Assembly: GCA_964398785.1 (NCBI GenBank)
Contig: CAYNNQ010000004.1
Coordinates: forward strand, 1-64,000
DNA from: CAYNNQ01 sp964398785
GTDB lineage: Bacteria; Desulfobacterota; Desulfovibrionia; Desulfovibrionales; Desulfonatronovibrionaceae
Reading direction: 5' to 3'
DNA length: 64,000 nucleotides
The translations under genes were made by a program, and so were the position numbers. Shown in pieces: positions 7,233 to 14,735 of this stretch (position 1 is the stretch's first letter; every line of letters starts with the position of its first letter). Under the pieces are notes generated by a model. It worked only from the letters and a program-made list of their open reading frames with translations, had not been told where the DNA came from and did not search any database.

Positions 7233-8258
7233 ATGCTTGAGAACACATGGTTTGTCATATGGGCTATTTTGTGGGGGCTGTATTTTGTTCTGGACGGATT
7301 CGATCTCGGCCTGGGCAGCATGATGCCCTTTCTGGCCCGGGGGGAAAAAGAGCGGCGCATAGTTTACAATGCCATGGGGCCGTTTTGGGACGGAAACGAG
7401 GTCTGGCTCATAACCGCCGGAGGAGTGACTTTCGCCGCTTTTCCCGCCGCCTACGCGGGCATGTTCAGTGGGATGTACACCGCACTCATGCTTTTGCTTT
7501 TCGCTCTTATACTTCGCGGAGTGGCCTTTGAATTCAGAAACAAGGTGGATTCCCCGGCCTGGAGGAGGATTTGGGACCGGGCGCTTGTTCTGGGCAGTTT
7601 TTTGCCCGCTCTGCTTTTGGGGGTGGCTTTTGCCAATATATTCATGGGCATCCCCATTGATGCGGACGGTGTCTTTCAGGGCTCCATTTTGACCCTGCTC
7701 AATCCGTATGGACTGGCCGGAGGGGTGCTGTTCGTCCTGCTTTTTCTCGTTCACGGCTGTTTGTGGCTGGCGGTGCGCAGCATGGGCGATTTGCGGGAGC
7801 GGGCCGGGCGTATGGCCGGCAGGCTTTGGTTTGCCTTGGCCGGGTTCGCGGTCTTGTTTCTGCTTCTGACCGCCGTGTTCACCCGGGTTTACGATAATTA
7901 CCTGGTATTCCCCCTGCTTTGGCTGATTCTGGTCCTGCCCCTGTTCGGTCTGGCCCTGACCCGGATTTTTATTTCCGCCGGCAAATGGGCGAAGGCCTGG
8001 GGGGCTTCCGCCCTGACCATAATGGGAACAGCCCTGTTCGGGGTGGCCGGGATTTATCCGGCCCTGCTTCCTTCCAGCCTGAATCCGGCCTACAGTCTAA
8101 CGATTCAGAATGCCTCCTCCAGCCCCCTTACCTTGAAGATTATGCTCGGGGTGGCCTTGGTCTTTGTCCCCGTGGTCTTGATTTATCAAGCCTGGGTGTA
8201 TAAGAAATTCTCACATCAGCTTGATTTCGCGGACCTGGAATATGACGGGGCCTATTGA
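7233..8258 (+). CDS. cydB: Cytochrome bd ubiquinol oxidase subunit II
   Basis: A protein of 341 residues with eight to nine membrane spans, partner of CydA. It starts with the family pattern WFVIWAILWGLYFVLDGFDL, where the conserved acidic residues of the first helix belong to the proton channel, and contains GPFWDGNEVWL. GGAGG at 7221-7225 is seven bases before ATG 7233; an ATG one codon upstream (7230) is also possible. Cotranscribed with cydA and followed by a strong terminator. Confidence 0.96.
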   Translation: MLENTWFVIWAILWGLYFVLDGFDLGLGSMMPFLARGEKERRIVYNAMGPFWDGNEVWLITAGGVTFAAFPAAYAGMFSGMYTALMLLLFALILRGVAFEFRNKVDSPAWRRIWDRALVLGSFLPALLLGVAFANIFMGIPIDADGVFQGSILTLLNPYGLAGGVLFVLLFLVHGCLWLAVRSMGDLRERAGRMAGRLWFALAGFAVLFLLLTAVFTRVYDNYLVFPLLWLILVLPLFGLALTRIFISAGKWAKAWGASALTIMGTALFGVAGIYPALLPSSLNPAYSLTIQNASSSPLTLKIMLGVALVFVPVVLIYQAWVYKKFSHQLDFADLEYDGAY

Positions 8259-8282
8259 CGGCTGATAGGCCCTAACAAACAT

Positions 8283-8314
8283 AAGGCCCGGGAAATCCCG
8301 GGCCTTTTTGTTTT
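8283..8314 (+). terminator. Rho-independent terminator after cydAB
   Basis: A perfect ten-base GC-rich stem, AAGGCCCGGG and CCCGGGCCTT separated by AAAT, is followed by TTTTGTTTT. It closes the cydAB transcript. Confidence 0.9.
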
Positions 8315-8419
8315 GCTTGCGGGCTTCTTATGCTCCGTGTTTTCCGCCACCCCCGCAGGCGGGGCAAAACGGTTCTTTAACCCGGTAATGGGGTGGTTCC
8401 TCCCCGGAGAGAAGAGTTT

Positions 8420-9049
8420 ATGGAATACGATGTTTTCGGCTATCTGGGCGCGGGTGCGGCGCTGGGGCTGGGTGCCGGACTTTCCCCGGGGCCGCTTCTG
8501 GCCCTGGTCTTGAAGCAGAGTTTCAGTCACGGGACAAAAGAAGGGGTCAAGGTGGCTTTTTCTCCGTTTATGACCGATCTCCCGGTCCTTGTCCTGGCGA
8601 TTCTGGGCGTGGCCTGGATCAAGACCCATCCGGTCTTCATGGGCGGCATATCCCTTGCCGGGGCGGCCGTGGTTGCCTTTCTGGGGTATGAATGTTTCCG
8701 GGTCCGACCGCTTGCTCCACCGGATATGCGGGTCGCGCCGGCCTCAATAAAAAAAGGGGTCTTGACCAATTTTGCCAATCCCCATGTGTATATTTTCTGG
8801 TTCACTGTAGGCGGACCGACCACGGTACTTGCTGCTGAGTCCGGGCTTTTGCCCCCGGCGGCCTTTCTGGGCGGATTTTACGGATGTATCGTGGGCTCCA
8901 AAATCGCCCTGGCTATGGTTGCCGGGAGATCAAGGGGCTTCTTGTCCAGTAGGGGCTATCTCGTGCTTATGCGCATTTTGGGGATGGCCCTGTTTGTTTT
9001 TGCCCTGTATCTGGTACATGACGGGCTGGTATTTATGAACATATTGTAG
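8420..9049 (+). CDS. LysE/RhtB family amino-acid exporter
   Basis: A 209-residue membrane protein with about six spans and the LysE-type N-terminus (GLGAGLSPGPLLALVLKQS, corresponding to the conserved GxxPGP motif) and the internal NFANPHVYIFW motif matching the family's NPK-type segment. Such proteins export amino acids or related metabolites using the proton gradient. I chose ATG 8420 (GGAGAGAAGAG upstream) over an in-frame start at 8393 because the family begins right before the first helix. It stands alone after the cydAB terminator; substrate unknown. Confidence 0.85.
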   Translation: MEYDVFGYLGAGAALGLGAGLSPGPLLALVLKQSFSHGTKEGVKVAFSPFMTDLPVLVLAILGVAWIKTHPVFMGGISLAGAAVVAFLGYECFRVRPLAPPDMRVAPASIKKGVLTNFANPHVYIFWFTVGGPTTVLAAESGLLPPAAFLGGFYGCIVGSKIALAMVAGRSRGFLSSRGYLVLMRILGMALFVFALYLVHDGLVFMNIL

Positions 9050-9163
9050 TCTTCGATATTGCGAACTGTAAATCTAAAACCATTAGTATCTCCGGGAAGC
9101 GTGGTGTAGCGGGTCCTTCACGGATCTCAAACTTGTTTTGCGGGTCTTCACCCAGCAAGGTGG

Positions 9164-10291
9164 TTAAAAGGACACCGCCCGGCCATTTTCCTCCAGTTCC
9201 AGGCTCTGCATGTATTCCTGTATCAGTGTCCGCATAAGCTCTTTTACAGTCATAATTCTGTCCACGCGCCAGGCATTGGCTCCGGCAAAGGCGAATCCAT
9301 GTTCGAGTTTCCCTTTCCGGGCCTGTACCAAGGCCTTGGAGATGCAATATGGAGACTGGGTATAGTCGCAGGTCCGCAGGCAGTGCCACGGGCATTTAAA
9401 CGGAAGTTTCTCCCCGCGCCGGACGCTTTCCAGGAAAGGACCTTTCAAGGCCCGTCCCGGAAGGCCCACCGGGCTCTTTATTATGGTCAGGTCCTCTTTT
9501 TCGGCCTGGACAAAGGCCTGCTTGAAGTCGTCTGCCGCGTCGCATTCCTCGGTGGCCACGAAACGGGTGCCCATTTGTACTCCGCTTGCTCCCATCTGCA
9601 GAAAGTAGGCGATGTCCTCCCCGGAATATACTCCACCAGCGACAATAACCGGGATGTCCCGTCCGGATTCCTGTTCAAAAGGCTTTACTACCTCCAGGAC
9701 CTGCGGGAGGAGGTTTTCCAGGGCGAAATCCGGATTGTCTATTTCCTCCGGCTTGAACCCCAAGTGGCCGCCCGCTTTGGGACCTTCCAGGACAAATGCG
9801 TCCGGGAGGAAGCCCAAATGCTTTTTCCAGTATTTGAGGATAACCCGGGCCGCCTTGGCCGAGGAGATTATGGGCACGAAGGCCTTGCCGCTTTCCCGCA
9901 TCATATCCGGGGTGGTCTTGTCCGAAAAGATAGTTGGCAGTCCGGCGCCCATGAATACGGCGTTTATATCTTCTTCCAGAGCGGCCTGCAAGAGATCCTC
10001 GTAATCAGTGGCCGCAACCATGAGGTTGACCCCGAGCATCCCGGAGGTCATTTCCCGGGCGGCTCTTATTTCCGAGCGCATCTCTGCGATGTTGGCTTCG
10101 CTCAGAGTTAAGCCGGGATCCCTGTGCAATAGCCCCAGGACTACCCCGGAGATCACACCGAGTCCCCCCTGTTGGGCCACTGCGGATGCTAGAGAGGAAC
10201 CGGAAATTCCAACACCCATCCCGCCCTGGATTATGGGAACCGGGACGGTGTATTTGCCGAGACTGAGTGGGGGTATTTTGTTTGTGCACAT
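9164..10291 (-). CDS. Nitronate monooxygenase-like / FabK-related FMN enzyme
   Basis: A 375-residue TIM-barrel flavoprotein of the 2-nitropropane dioxygenase superfamily. Seen: the N-terminal PIIQGGMGVGISGSSLA, GVNLMVA, EGPKAGGHLG (about 170-180, the FMN-binding glycine-rich loop with the likely catalytic His) and VIVAGGVYSG followed by GASGVQMGTRFVATEE (phosphate-binding strands). A Cys-rich insertion (CPWHCLRTCDYTQSPYC) near the C-terminus is common in the anaerobe members and may bind iron. The family includes nitronate oxidases, FabK enoyl-ACP reductases and uncharacterised enzymes; which one cannot be decided. GGAGACATT precedes the ATG. Single-gene unit, divergent from the histidine kinase gene. 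Confidence 0.8.
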   Translation of the reverse strand: MCTNKIPPLSLGKYTVPVPIIQGGMGVGISGSSLASAVAQQGGLGVISGVVLGLLHRDPGLTLSEANIAEMRSEIRAAREMTSGMLGVNLMVAATDYEDLLQAALEEDINAVFMGAGLPTIFSDKTTPDMMRESGKAFVPIISSAKAARVILKYWKKHLGFLPDAFVLEGPKAGGHLGFKPEEIDNPDFALENLLPQVLEVVKPFEQESGRDIPVIVAGGVYSGEDIAYFLQMGASGVQMGTRFVATEECDAADDFKQAFVQAEKEDLTIIKSPVGLPGRALKGPFLESVRRGEKLPFKCPWHCLRTCDYTQSPYCISKALVQARKGKLEHGFAFAGANAWRVDRIMTVKELMRTLIQEYMQSLELEENGRAVSF

Positions 10292-10344
10292 AATGTCTCC
10301 GTGGGTTTGGGATGTATTGATCGTTTGGACTGTTAAGGGTATTA

Positions 10345-10536
10345 ATTAGTTTCCACCCGGAAATGGCCCTTGTCCATTTCAACGGTGTCAATTTTCGTAA
10401 TTATTCGATCACGTATTAAGATACGCTCGCTCATAACTACTCAATTTCCTTGTTAAACCGAAAAAACCTCATTTCCGAACTGGAAACGTGATATTTCTAA
10501 ACCCGGAAATTTTTGATTTTCCGGATAAGAACTAAT
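10345..10536 (+). repeat. MITE-like dispersed repeat, copy 1 (forward)
   Basis: One of four copies of a repeat of about 190 bp (others at 23269-23457, 44694-44888, 55545-55740). The ends are imperfect inverted repeats: TAGTTTCCACCCGGAAAT at the left, and at the right the complement of TAGTTCTTATCCGGAAAA. Next to the left end is a second hairpin (GGAAATGG with CCATTTC). It contains no gene of its own. This copy lies between the divergent nitronate monooxygenase-like gene and the histidine kinase gene and is framed by TTAAT/ATTAA. Confidence 0.85.
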
Positions 10537-10666
10537 TAAAAAATAGTCCGGATCAGCCACCCGACTTCAATATAAAACATAAATCTTTTGTGGGAAGTTG
10601 TAAGCCTTTTGCGTGTAAAAATATTGTAAAAAGGAAAAGCCTACTAGGAAGGGGAAGAGAGCAAAA

Positions 10667-11698
10667 ATGGACATGAAGTATCGTCATTCGTTCAAGTATC
10701 ACATTATTATCTTTGTGGCTGTGCAATTTGCCTGGCTTATCCTGCTCGGCCTATGGATATATTGGTATGTGTCCAGTTATATGCTTATTAACGAAATGGG
10801 GGAAAAATTTTCTCCACAGCTGAATTTCGGGGCGCATAGTCTGCTGGCTTTGATAGGCGGACTAGTCCTGCTGGTGGCCATAGCCGTGGGCATGTCCCTG
10901 CTTTTTCACCGTCTGAGCGTTCAGTTCAAGATGTCCCAACTGTACGACAATTTTATCGCCAATGTGACCCATGAGCTCAAATCACCCCTGGCCGCGATTC
11001 AGCTGCATCTGGAGACCCTGCAGGGTCGGGATCTCTCCCGTAAGGAGTACAAACCGCTGGTGGACATGATGCTCGTAGATTGTCGGCGGTTAAGCGATTT
11101 AATAAATTCCATCCTTAAGATCCCCGCTTTGGAGCAGAAAATGATTGCCCACGCCTTTGAGGTTGTGAATATGCAGGATCTGCTTGACGATGTAATCCGG
11201 GAATTGAGCGAACAGCTCAATCTGTCTGCAGAATCCCTGACAGTTAGCGGCAATGCTGACTGTGAATGTGTCGTGGACCGCAAGGCACTTCGGATCGTTT
11301 TGGACAATCTGGTGGATAACAGCATTAAATACGCCAGTGGGCAGCTGTATGTGTCTATGGTTCTTTCCTGTGACAAGAAAAAATTTGTATTGAATTACTC
11401 CGATCGCGGGATCGGGATCCCTAGGAGTGAACATAAGTATGTTTTTGATAAATTTTATCGTATTTCGCGCAGCGATGAGGCCAATGTGAAAGGGACCGGC
11501 CTTGGACTGTACTGGGCAAAACAGATAATGCGCTACCACGGTGGGGATATAAGCGTGGTTCCCAAATACTGGGGGCGTGGCACCTTTTTCCGGCTGGAGC
11601 TTCCGCGTTACCCGACACGGAAAAAGCGCTACTTGAAGAGCCTAATCAAGATGAGCCAGAGGTTGAAAGCCCGGGAGGCGGAAAATGGGAGCTGTTGA
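10667..11698 (+). CDS. Sensor histidine kinase with minimal periplasmic loop
   Basis: A 343-residue membrane kinase. TM1 is about 13-35 and TM2 about 57-80, with only some 20 residues between them, so it likely senses a membrane or lipid-soluble cue rather than a periplasmic ligand. The phosphoacceptor His102 lies in THELKSPLAAIQ; the ATPase has the N-box DNLVDNS (213-219), G1 DRGIG (246-250) and G2 GTGLGL (276-281). There is no clear HAMP or PAS domain. AGGAAGGGGAAG precedes the ATG. It overlaps the response regulator by 14 bases, so the two form a pair, and both lie directly upstream of the Wadjet genes in the same direction. Confidence 0.93.
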   Translation: MDMKYRHSFKYHIIIFVAVQFAWLILLGLWIYWYVSSYMLINEMGEKFSPQLNFGAHSLLALIGGLVLLVAIAVGMSLLFHRLSVQFKMSQLYDNFIANVTHELKSPLAAIQLHLETLQGRDLSRKEYKPLVDMMLVDCRRLSDLINSILKIPALEQKMIAHAFEVVNMQDLLDDVIRELSEQLNLSAESLTVSGNADCECVVDRKALRIVLDNLVDNSIKYASGQLYVSMVLSCDKKKFVLNYSDRGIGIPRSEHKYVFDKFYRISRSDEANVKGTGLGLYWAKQIMRYHGGDISVVPKYWGRGTFFRLELPRYPTRKKRYLKSLIKMSQRLKAREAENGSC

Positions 11699-12407
11699 GG
11701 GCAGCAGAATACTATTGGTGGAAGATGAACAGAGCCTGGCCCAGGGACTAAAGTTCAATTTGGAGCAAGAGGGATACGTCGTGGTTTTGGCTGGCGACGG
11801 CCGGGAAGCGCTGGAGATTTTGGACAAGGAAAGGTTTGATTTGATTGTTCTGGATATAATGCTTCCCCATGTGGACGGTTTTGAAGTGGCCCACCGGGTA
11901 CGGGAAAAGAACTCCCGTCTGCCCATATTCATGCTCACTGCCCGGACTAGCGCTCAGGACCGGATCAAAGGCCTGGAAATAGGGGCTGACGATTATCTGA
12001 CCAAACCATTCCATCTAGCTGAGTTTTTGCTTCGTGTGGACGGTATGCTTACCCGCAAGCAGTGGTACAAGGAATCCCACGGGAGAGAGGAAACCAGATA
12101 TACTATAGCGGATAAAAGCATTGATTTCCAAACCAGGGAAGTTGAGAGCGCGGCAGGGGAAAAGTTTCGCCTTACAGTGAGCGAGGCCAAAGTCCTGCAG
12201 TATTTTATGGAACATGAAGGTATTGTCCTTTCCCGAAAGGAACTTCTGAAGAATGTGTGGCAGACAAAAACGGAAATAGAGACCCGGACAGTGGATGCTT
12301 TTGTCGCCCGGCTGCGCAAGTACTTCGAGACTGACCCCAAAAATCCGGAATTTATCAAGAGCGTGCGCGGTTCAGGTTATATTTTTGAGAACGAAAGGGG
12401 AGGGTAG
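11685..12407 (+). CDS. OmpR/PhoB-family response regulator
   Basis: A 240-residue DNA-binding response regulator. The receiver domain (about 8-120) has the acidic pair EDE near residue 13, phosphoacceptor Asp57 (LIVLDIMLP), a conserved Thr (MLTAR) and the Lys of TKPFH. The C-terminal winged helix has the usual pattern (LTVSEAKVLQYF, SRKELLKNVW, TRTVDAFVARLRKY, VRGSGYIF). It is translated from within the kinase gene's end. Its stop is only 15 bp before jetA, so it may regulate that operon; the binding site is not known. Confidence 0.95.
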   Translation: MGAVEGSRILLVEDEQSLAQGLKFNLEQEGYVVVLAGDGREALEILDKERFDLIVLDIMLPHVDGFEVAHRVREKNSRLPIFMLTARTSAQDRIKGLEIGADDYLTKPFHLAEFLLRVDGMLTRKQWYKESHGREETRYTIADKSIDFQTREVESAAGEKFRLTVSEAKVLQYFMEHEGIVLSRKELLKNVWQTKTEIETRTVDAFVARLRKYFETDPKNPEFIKSVRGSGYIFENERGG

Positions 12408-12422
12408 GACTACGGGGGTTGA

Positions 12423-13778
12423 ATGAGTAATGAATCCGTGTTTGAGGAAGAATCGCTCGTCGGGGATTTTATTTTCCAGCTCCGGCAGGTGCTTACCCGA
12501 TTTCCGAAGGGGCTTAAATTGGAGCCCGTGCATTTGGTCGCGCTTGGCTGGCTTTGGCGTTGGGAGAAAAACGGAGACCAGCAGACGATATCGGATCGGG
12601 AGCTTCGCATTCAGCTTGCCAGATGCGTTAAAAATCTGGACATGGAGGAAGACGCGCCGGAGTATCGGATTATAATAGATCGTTTGATGCGTTTCCATCT
12701 CCTGCGAAACGCGATTTCCCCGCATTCCACCCATGAGTACTGCCTGACCCGTCTGGGCCGGAATCTGGCCCGGGACCTGGTCGAGGACGTGCAGTACGGA
12801 ACCGAGGATTTATGCACGCACATAAACGCGGCCTACGTTACCCTGAAAAACGCGGTGGACGAGGGCAACCGCGAGGAGCTGCGCAAGACTTTGCAATACA
12901 GTCTTCTGGGCATGAGCCGGGAGGCGATCGAGCACAAGCTGGAGGGTATCGAGGAGGGTGTTTTGGCCCTGGAGGCGGAGATCAAGAGGCTGGCCGGGGG
13001 CAGCGACCAGGATGAGCTAGACAAGGCCCTGGATATGATTCGCACCAATCGGGAATATGTCGAGGAAATCATGGAGGCCATTCAGGAAGGCTCTTCATTC
13101 GCGGCTCTGGAGAAACTGCTTGTCTCATGCAGGCAAGGATATCTGGAAGACCAGCCCCTTCTGGCCCTGGCCGATCAGGGACTAGATTTTCTGCAGGCGG
13201 TCAGTCAGCGGGTGGAACAGCTTCTGGTGCATATCGTGGATTTTATAGATCAATGCGTCAGCTACCAGTCATTTATTGGCAATTTGTCTTCCCGGGACCG
13301 TTTGTGTGCTTTGCAAATGGAGATTTTGCGTCAAGCCTTGTCCACTCCTGTAAACATGCCCCTGCCGGAAAAGCCAAGGTTGAGGTCCATTGTGATCGAC
13401 TGGCCGGCTAACCGGGAAGACCCCCCGGAATACATGGACAAGGAAGCGCTTGCGGTATTGAGGGAGTATGTGCCGGAAGAAATCCGCGGGCACGAAACTG
13501 AATGGAAGGAAGAATTCCTGCGCATTGCAAGGCAATGCTGGGAGAAAGTCCCCGAAGAAGGCATCTCCCTGCAGGTATGGCTGGACGGGCTGTGGACGGA
13601 AATGCCCCGGGCAAATGATAATCGGCTCCTGGCTTTGTGGTACTTGCTTTGTGATTGGCCGCAGTGGCGACCCGGAGTCCGGGCCCGGACCGGAGGAGGG
13701 GATTGGTTTGTCCTGGAGAAAAATGTCTTCGTGGCCCCGCTTTGGCTTTTAAAAGATAATCGGTCCCTTGATGCATAA
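12423..13778 (+). CDS. jetA: Wadjet/Mks kleisin-like subunit JetA (MksF-like)
   Basis: A 451-residue, largely helical, acidic cytoplasmic protein. Recognition comes from context and shape: it is the first of four genes ordered kleisin, small subunit, SMC, TOPRIM nuclease. The N-terminal 110 residues look like a winged-helix region (RFPKGLKLEPVHLVALGWL…), followed by a helical middle with long heptad-like stretches (150-260) and a C-terminal region that would contact the SMC head. In Wadjet, JetA links the two JetC heads. GGGGG lies six bases before the ATG. The gene starts 15 bp after the response regulator, while a gap of 195 bp separates it from jetB. Family placement is likely, subtype not assigned. 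Confidence 0.75.
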   Translation: MSNESVFEEESLVGDFIFQLRQVLTRFPKGLKLEPVHLVALGWLWRWEKNGDQQTISDRELRIQLARCVKNLDMEEDAPEYRIIIDRLMRFHLLRNAISPHSTHEYCLTRLGRNLARDLVEDVQYGTEDLCTHINAAYVTLKNAVDEGNREELRKTLQYSLLGMSREAIEHKLEGIEEGVLALEAEIKRLAGGSDQDELDKALDMIRTNREYVEEIMEAIQEGSSFAALEKLLVSCRQGYLEDQPLLALADQGLDFLQAVSQRVEQLLVHIVDFIDQCVSYQSFIGNLSSRDRLCALQMEILRQALSTPVNMPLPEKPRLRSIVIDWPANREDPPEYMDKEALAVLREYVPEEIRGHETEWKEEFLRIARQCWEKVPEEGISLQVWLDGLWTEMPRANDNRLLALWYLLCDWPQWRPGVRARTGGGDWFVLEKNVFVAPLWLLKDNRSLDA

Positions 13779-13907
13779 GGTGGATTTTTTTCGCCTGATC
13801 CATTTATGAGGCAACCGCAAAAAGTCGAATGCTGGACTCAACCGCACAGATAAAACATTGCAACTATATGATTTCACTTAAAACTTTCAACTTAAAACTT
13901 AACACTG

Positions 13908-13932
13908 CCTGCAAAAATATATTTTTTGCAGG
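13908..13932. other. Hairpin in the jetA-jetB gap
   Basis: CCTGCAAAAA and TTTTTTGCAGG flank TATA, forming a near-perfect stem of about ten pairs within the 195-bp gap between jetA and jetB. It has no U-run after it, so it is not a normal terminator; it could be a processing site, an attenuator or a mobile-element scar. The rest of the gap shows no gene. Confidence 0.6.
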
Positions 13933-13973
13933 CTCTTCATTTATCTTGTCGAACCAAATAACCTGGGGGATGG

Positions 13974-14735
13974 ATGTCCGAACTCGAAATCAATACTACG
14001 CCAAGTGCAAACGATTTTCCCGGCAATATCCACGAACTTTTGGAACGCGATGAGGCCAAGGCCAGGGCGATCGTGCATAAGCTCCAGGCCGGATGCTGCC
14101 TGGATGACCGTTGCGGCGGGATTTTCCGTTATTTCGAGCTTAATCTGGAATTGTGGCGGGAGTTTTTTTCTTTTTTGGGCTACAGGGTGATGGCAAGTGA
14201 ACTCGGCGGCGAGACCTTTTATTATCTGTATTCGGCCACTTCCGAAGTATCCACGCTCAGGCTCAAAAGGGGAGCCACCTTCATGGGGCTCTATCTGGCC
14301 TGGTATTTCATGAGCCAGGGCATGGAGAGCATGGACCACGTCCGGGCCCGGAAAGTGCACGAAACCCTGTACGGCAGTTTTGACTTCAATATGCTCGTGG
14401 CGGTGTTCAATCCGGTGCAAAAGGGCATGAAGACCCGCCAGGAGCAAAAGGAGCAGAAAAACAACCTCAAGAAATGGATGCGCTCTGGTCTGGACGATTT
14501 GCACCGCATCCGCTGTATAGAGCTCGTCCCGAATATGCGCGCCAAGTGGGAAAATCTGGAAATATACCGTTTGCCTGGCCTGCAACGGTTCTGGGAATTG
14601 GCCAGATACGCCATGGCCGATACCCAGGGGCCGGGAGACGTGGATCTGGAGAAGATCGCGACCGAGTTGTGGGGGAGTACGGAAAACGGTGAGGAACACG
14701 GGGAAGAAAGTCTAACCGGAGAAGAAGATGAATAG
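13974..14735 (+). CDS. jetB: Wadjet/Mks small subunit JetB (MksE-like)
   Basis: A 253-residue soluble protein, the MukE/MksE-like KITE subunit that binds the kleisin. It shows the expected winged-helix pattern: a short helical start, then FFSFLGYRVMASELGGETFYYLYS (about 65-88, the strand-turn segment in which these proteins end the first winged helix), and a basic region (KTRQEQKEQKNNLKKWMRSG) followed by a second wing; the tail is very acidic. It overlaps jetC by eight bases, which indicates translational coupling. GGGGGATGG precedes the ATG. Assignment from order and sequence pattern. Confidence 0.75.
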   Translation: MSELEINTTPSANDFPGNIHELLERDEAKARAIVHKLQAGCCLDDRCGGIFRYFELNLELWREFFSFLGYRVMASELGGETFYYLYSATSEVSTLRLKRGATFMGLYLAWYFMSQGMESMDHVRARKVHETLYGSFDFNMLVAVFNPVQKGMKTRQEQKEQKNNLKKWMRSGLDDLHRIRCIELVPNMRAKWENLEIYRLPGLQRFWELARYAMADTQGPGDVDLEKIATELWGSTENGEEHGEESLTGEEDE

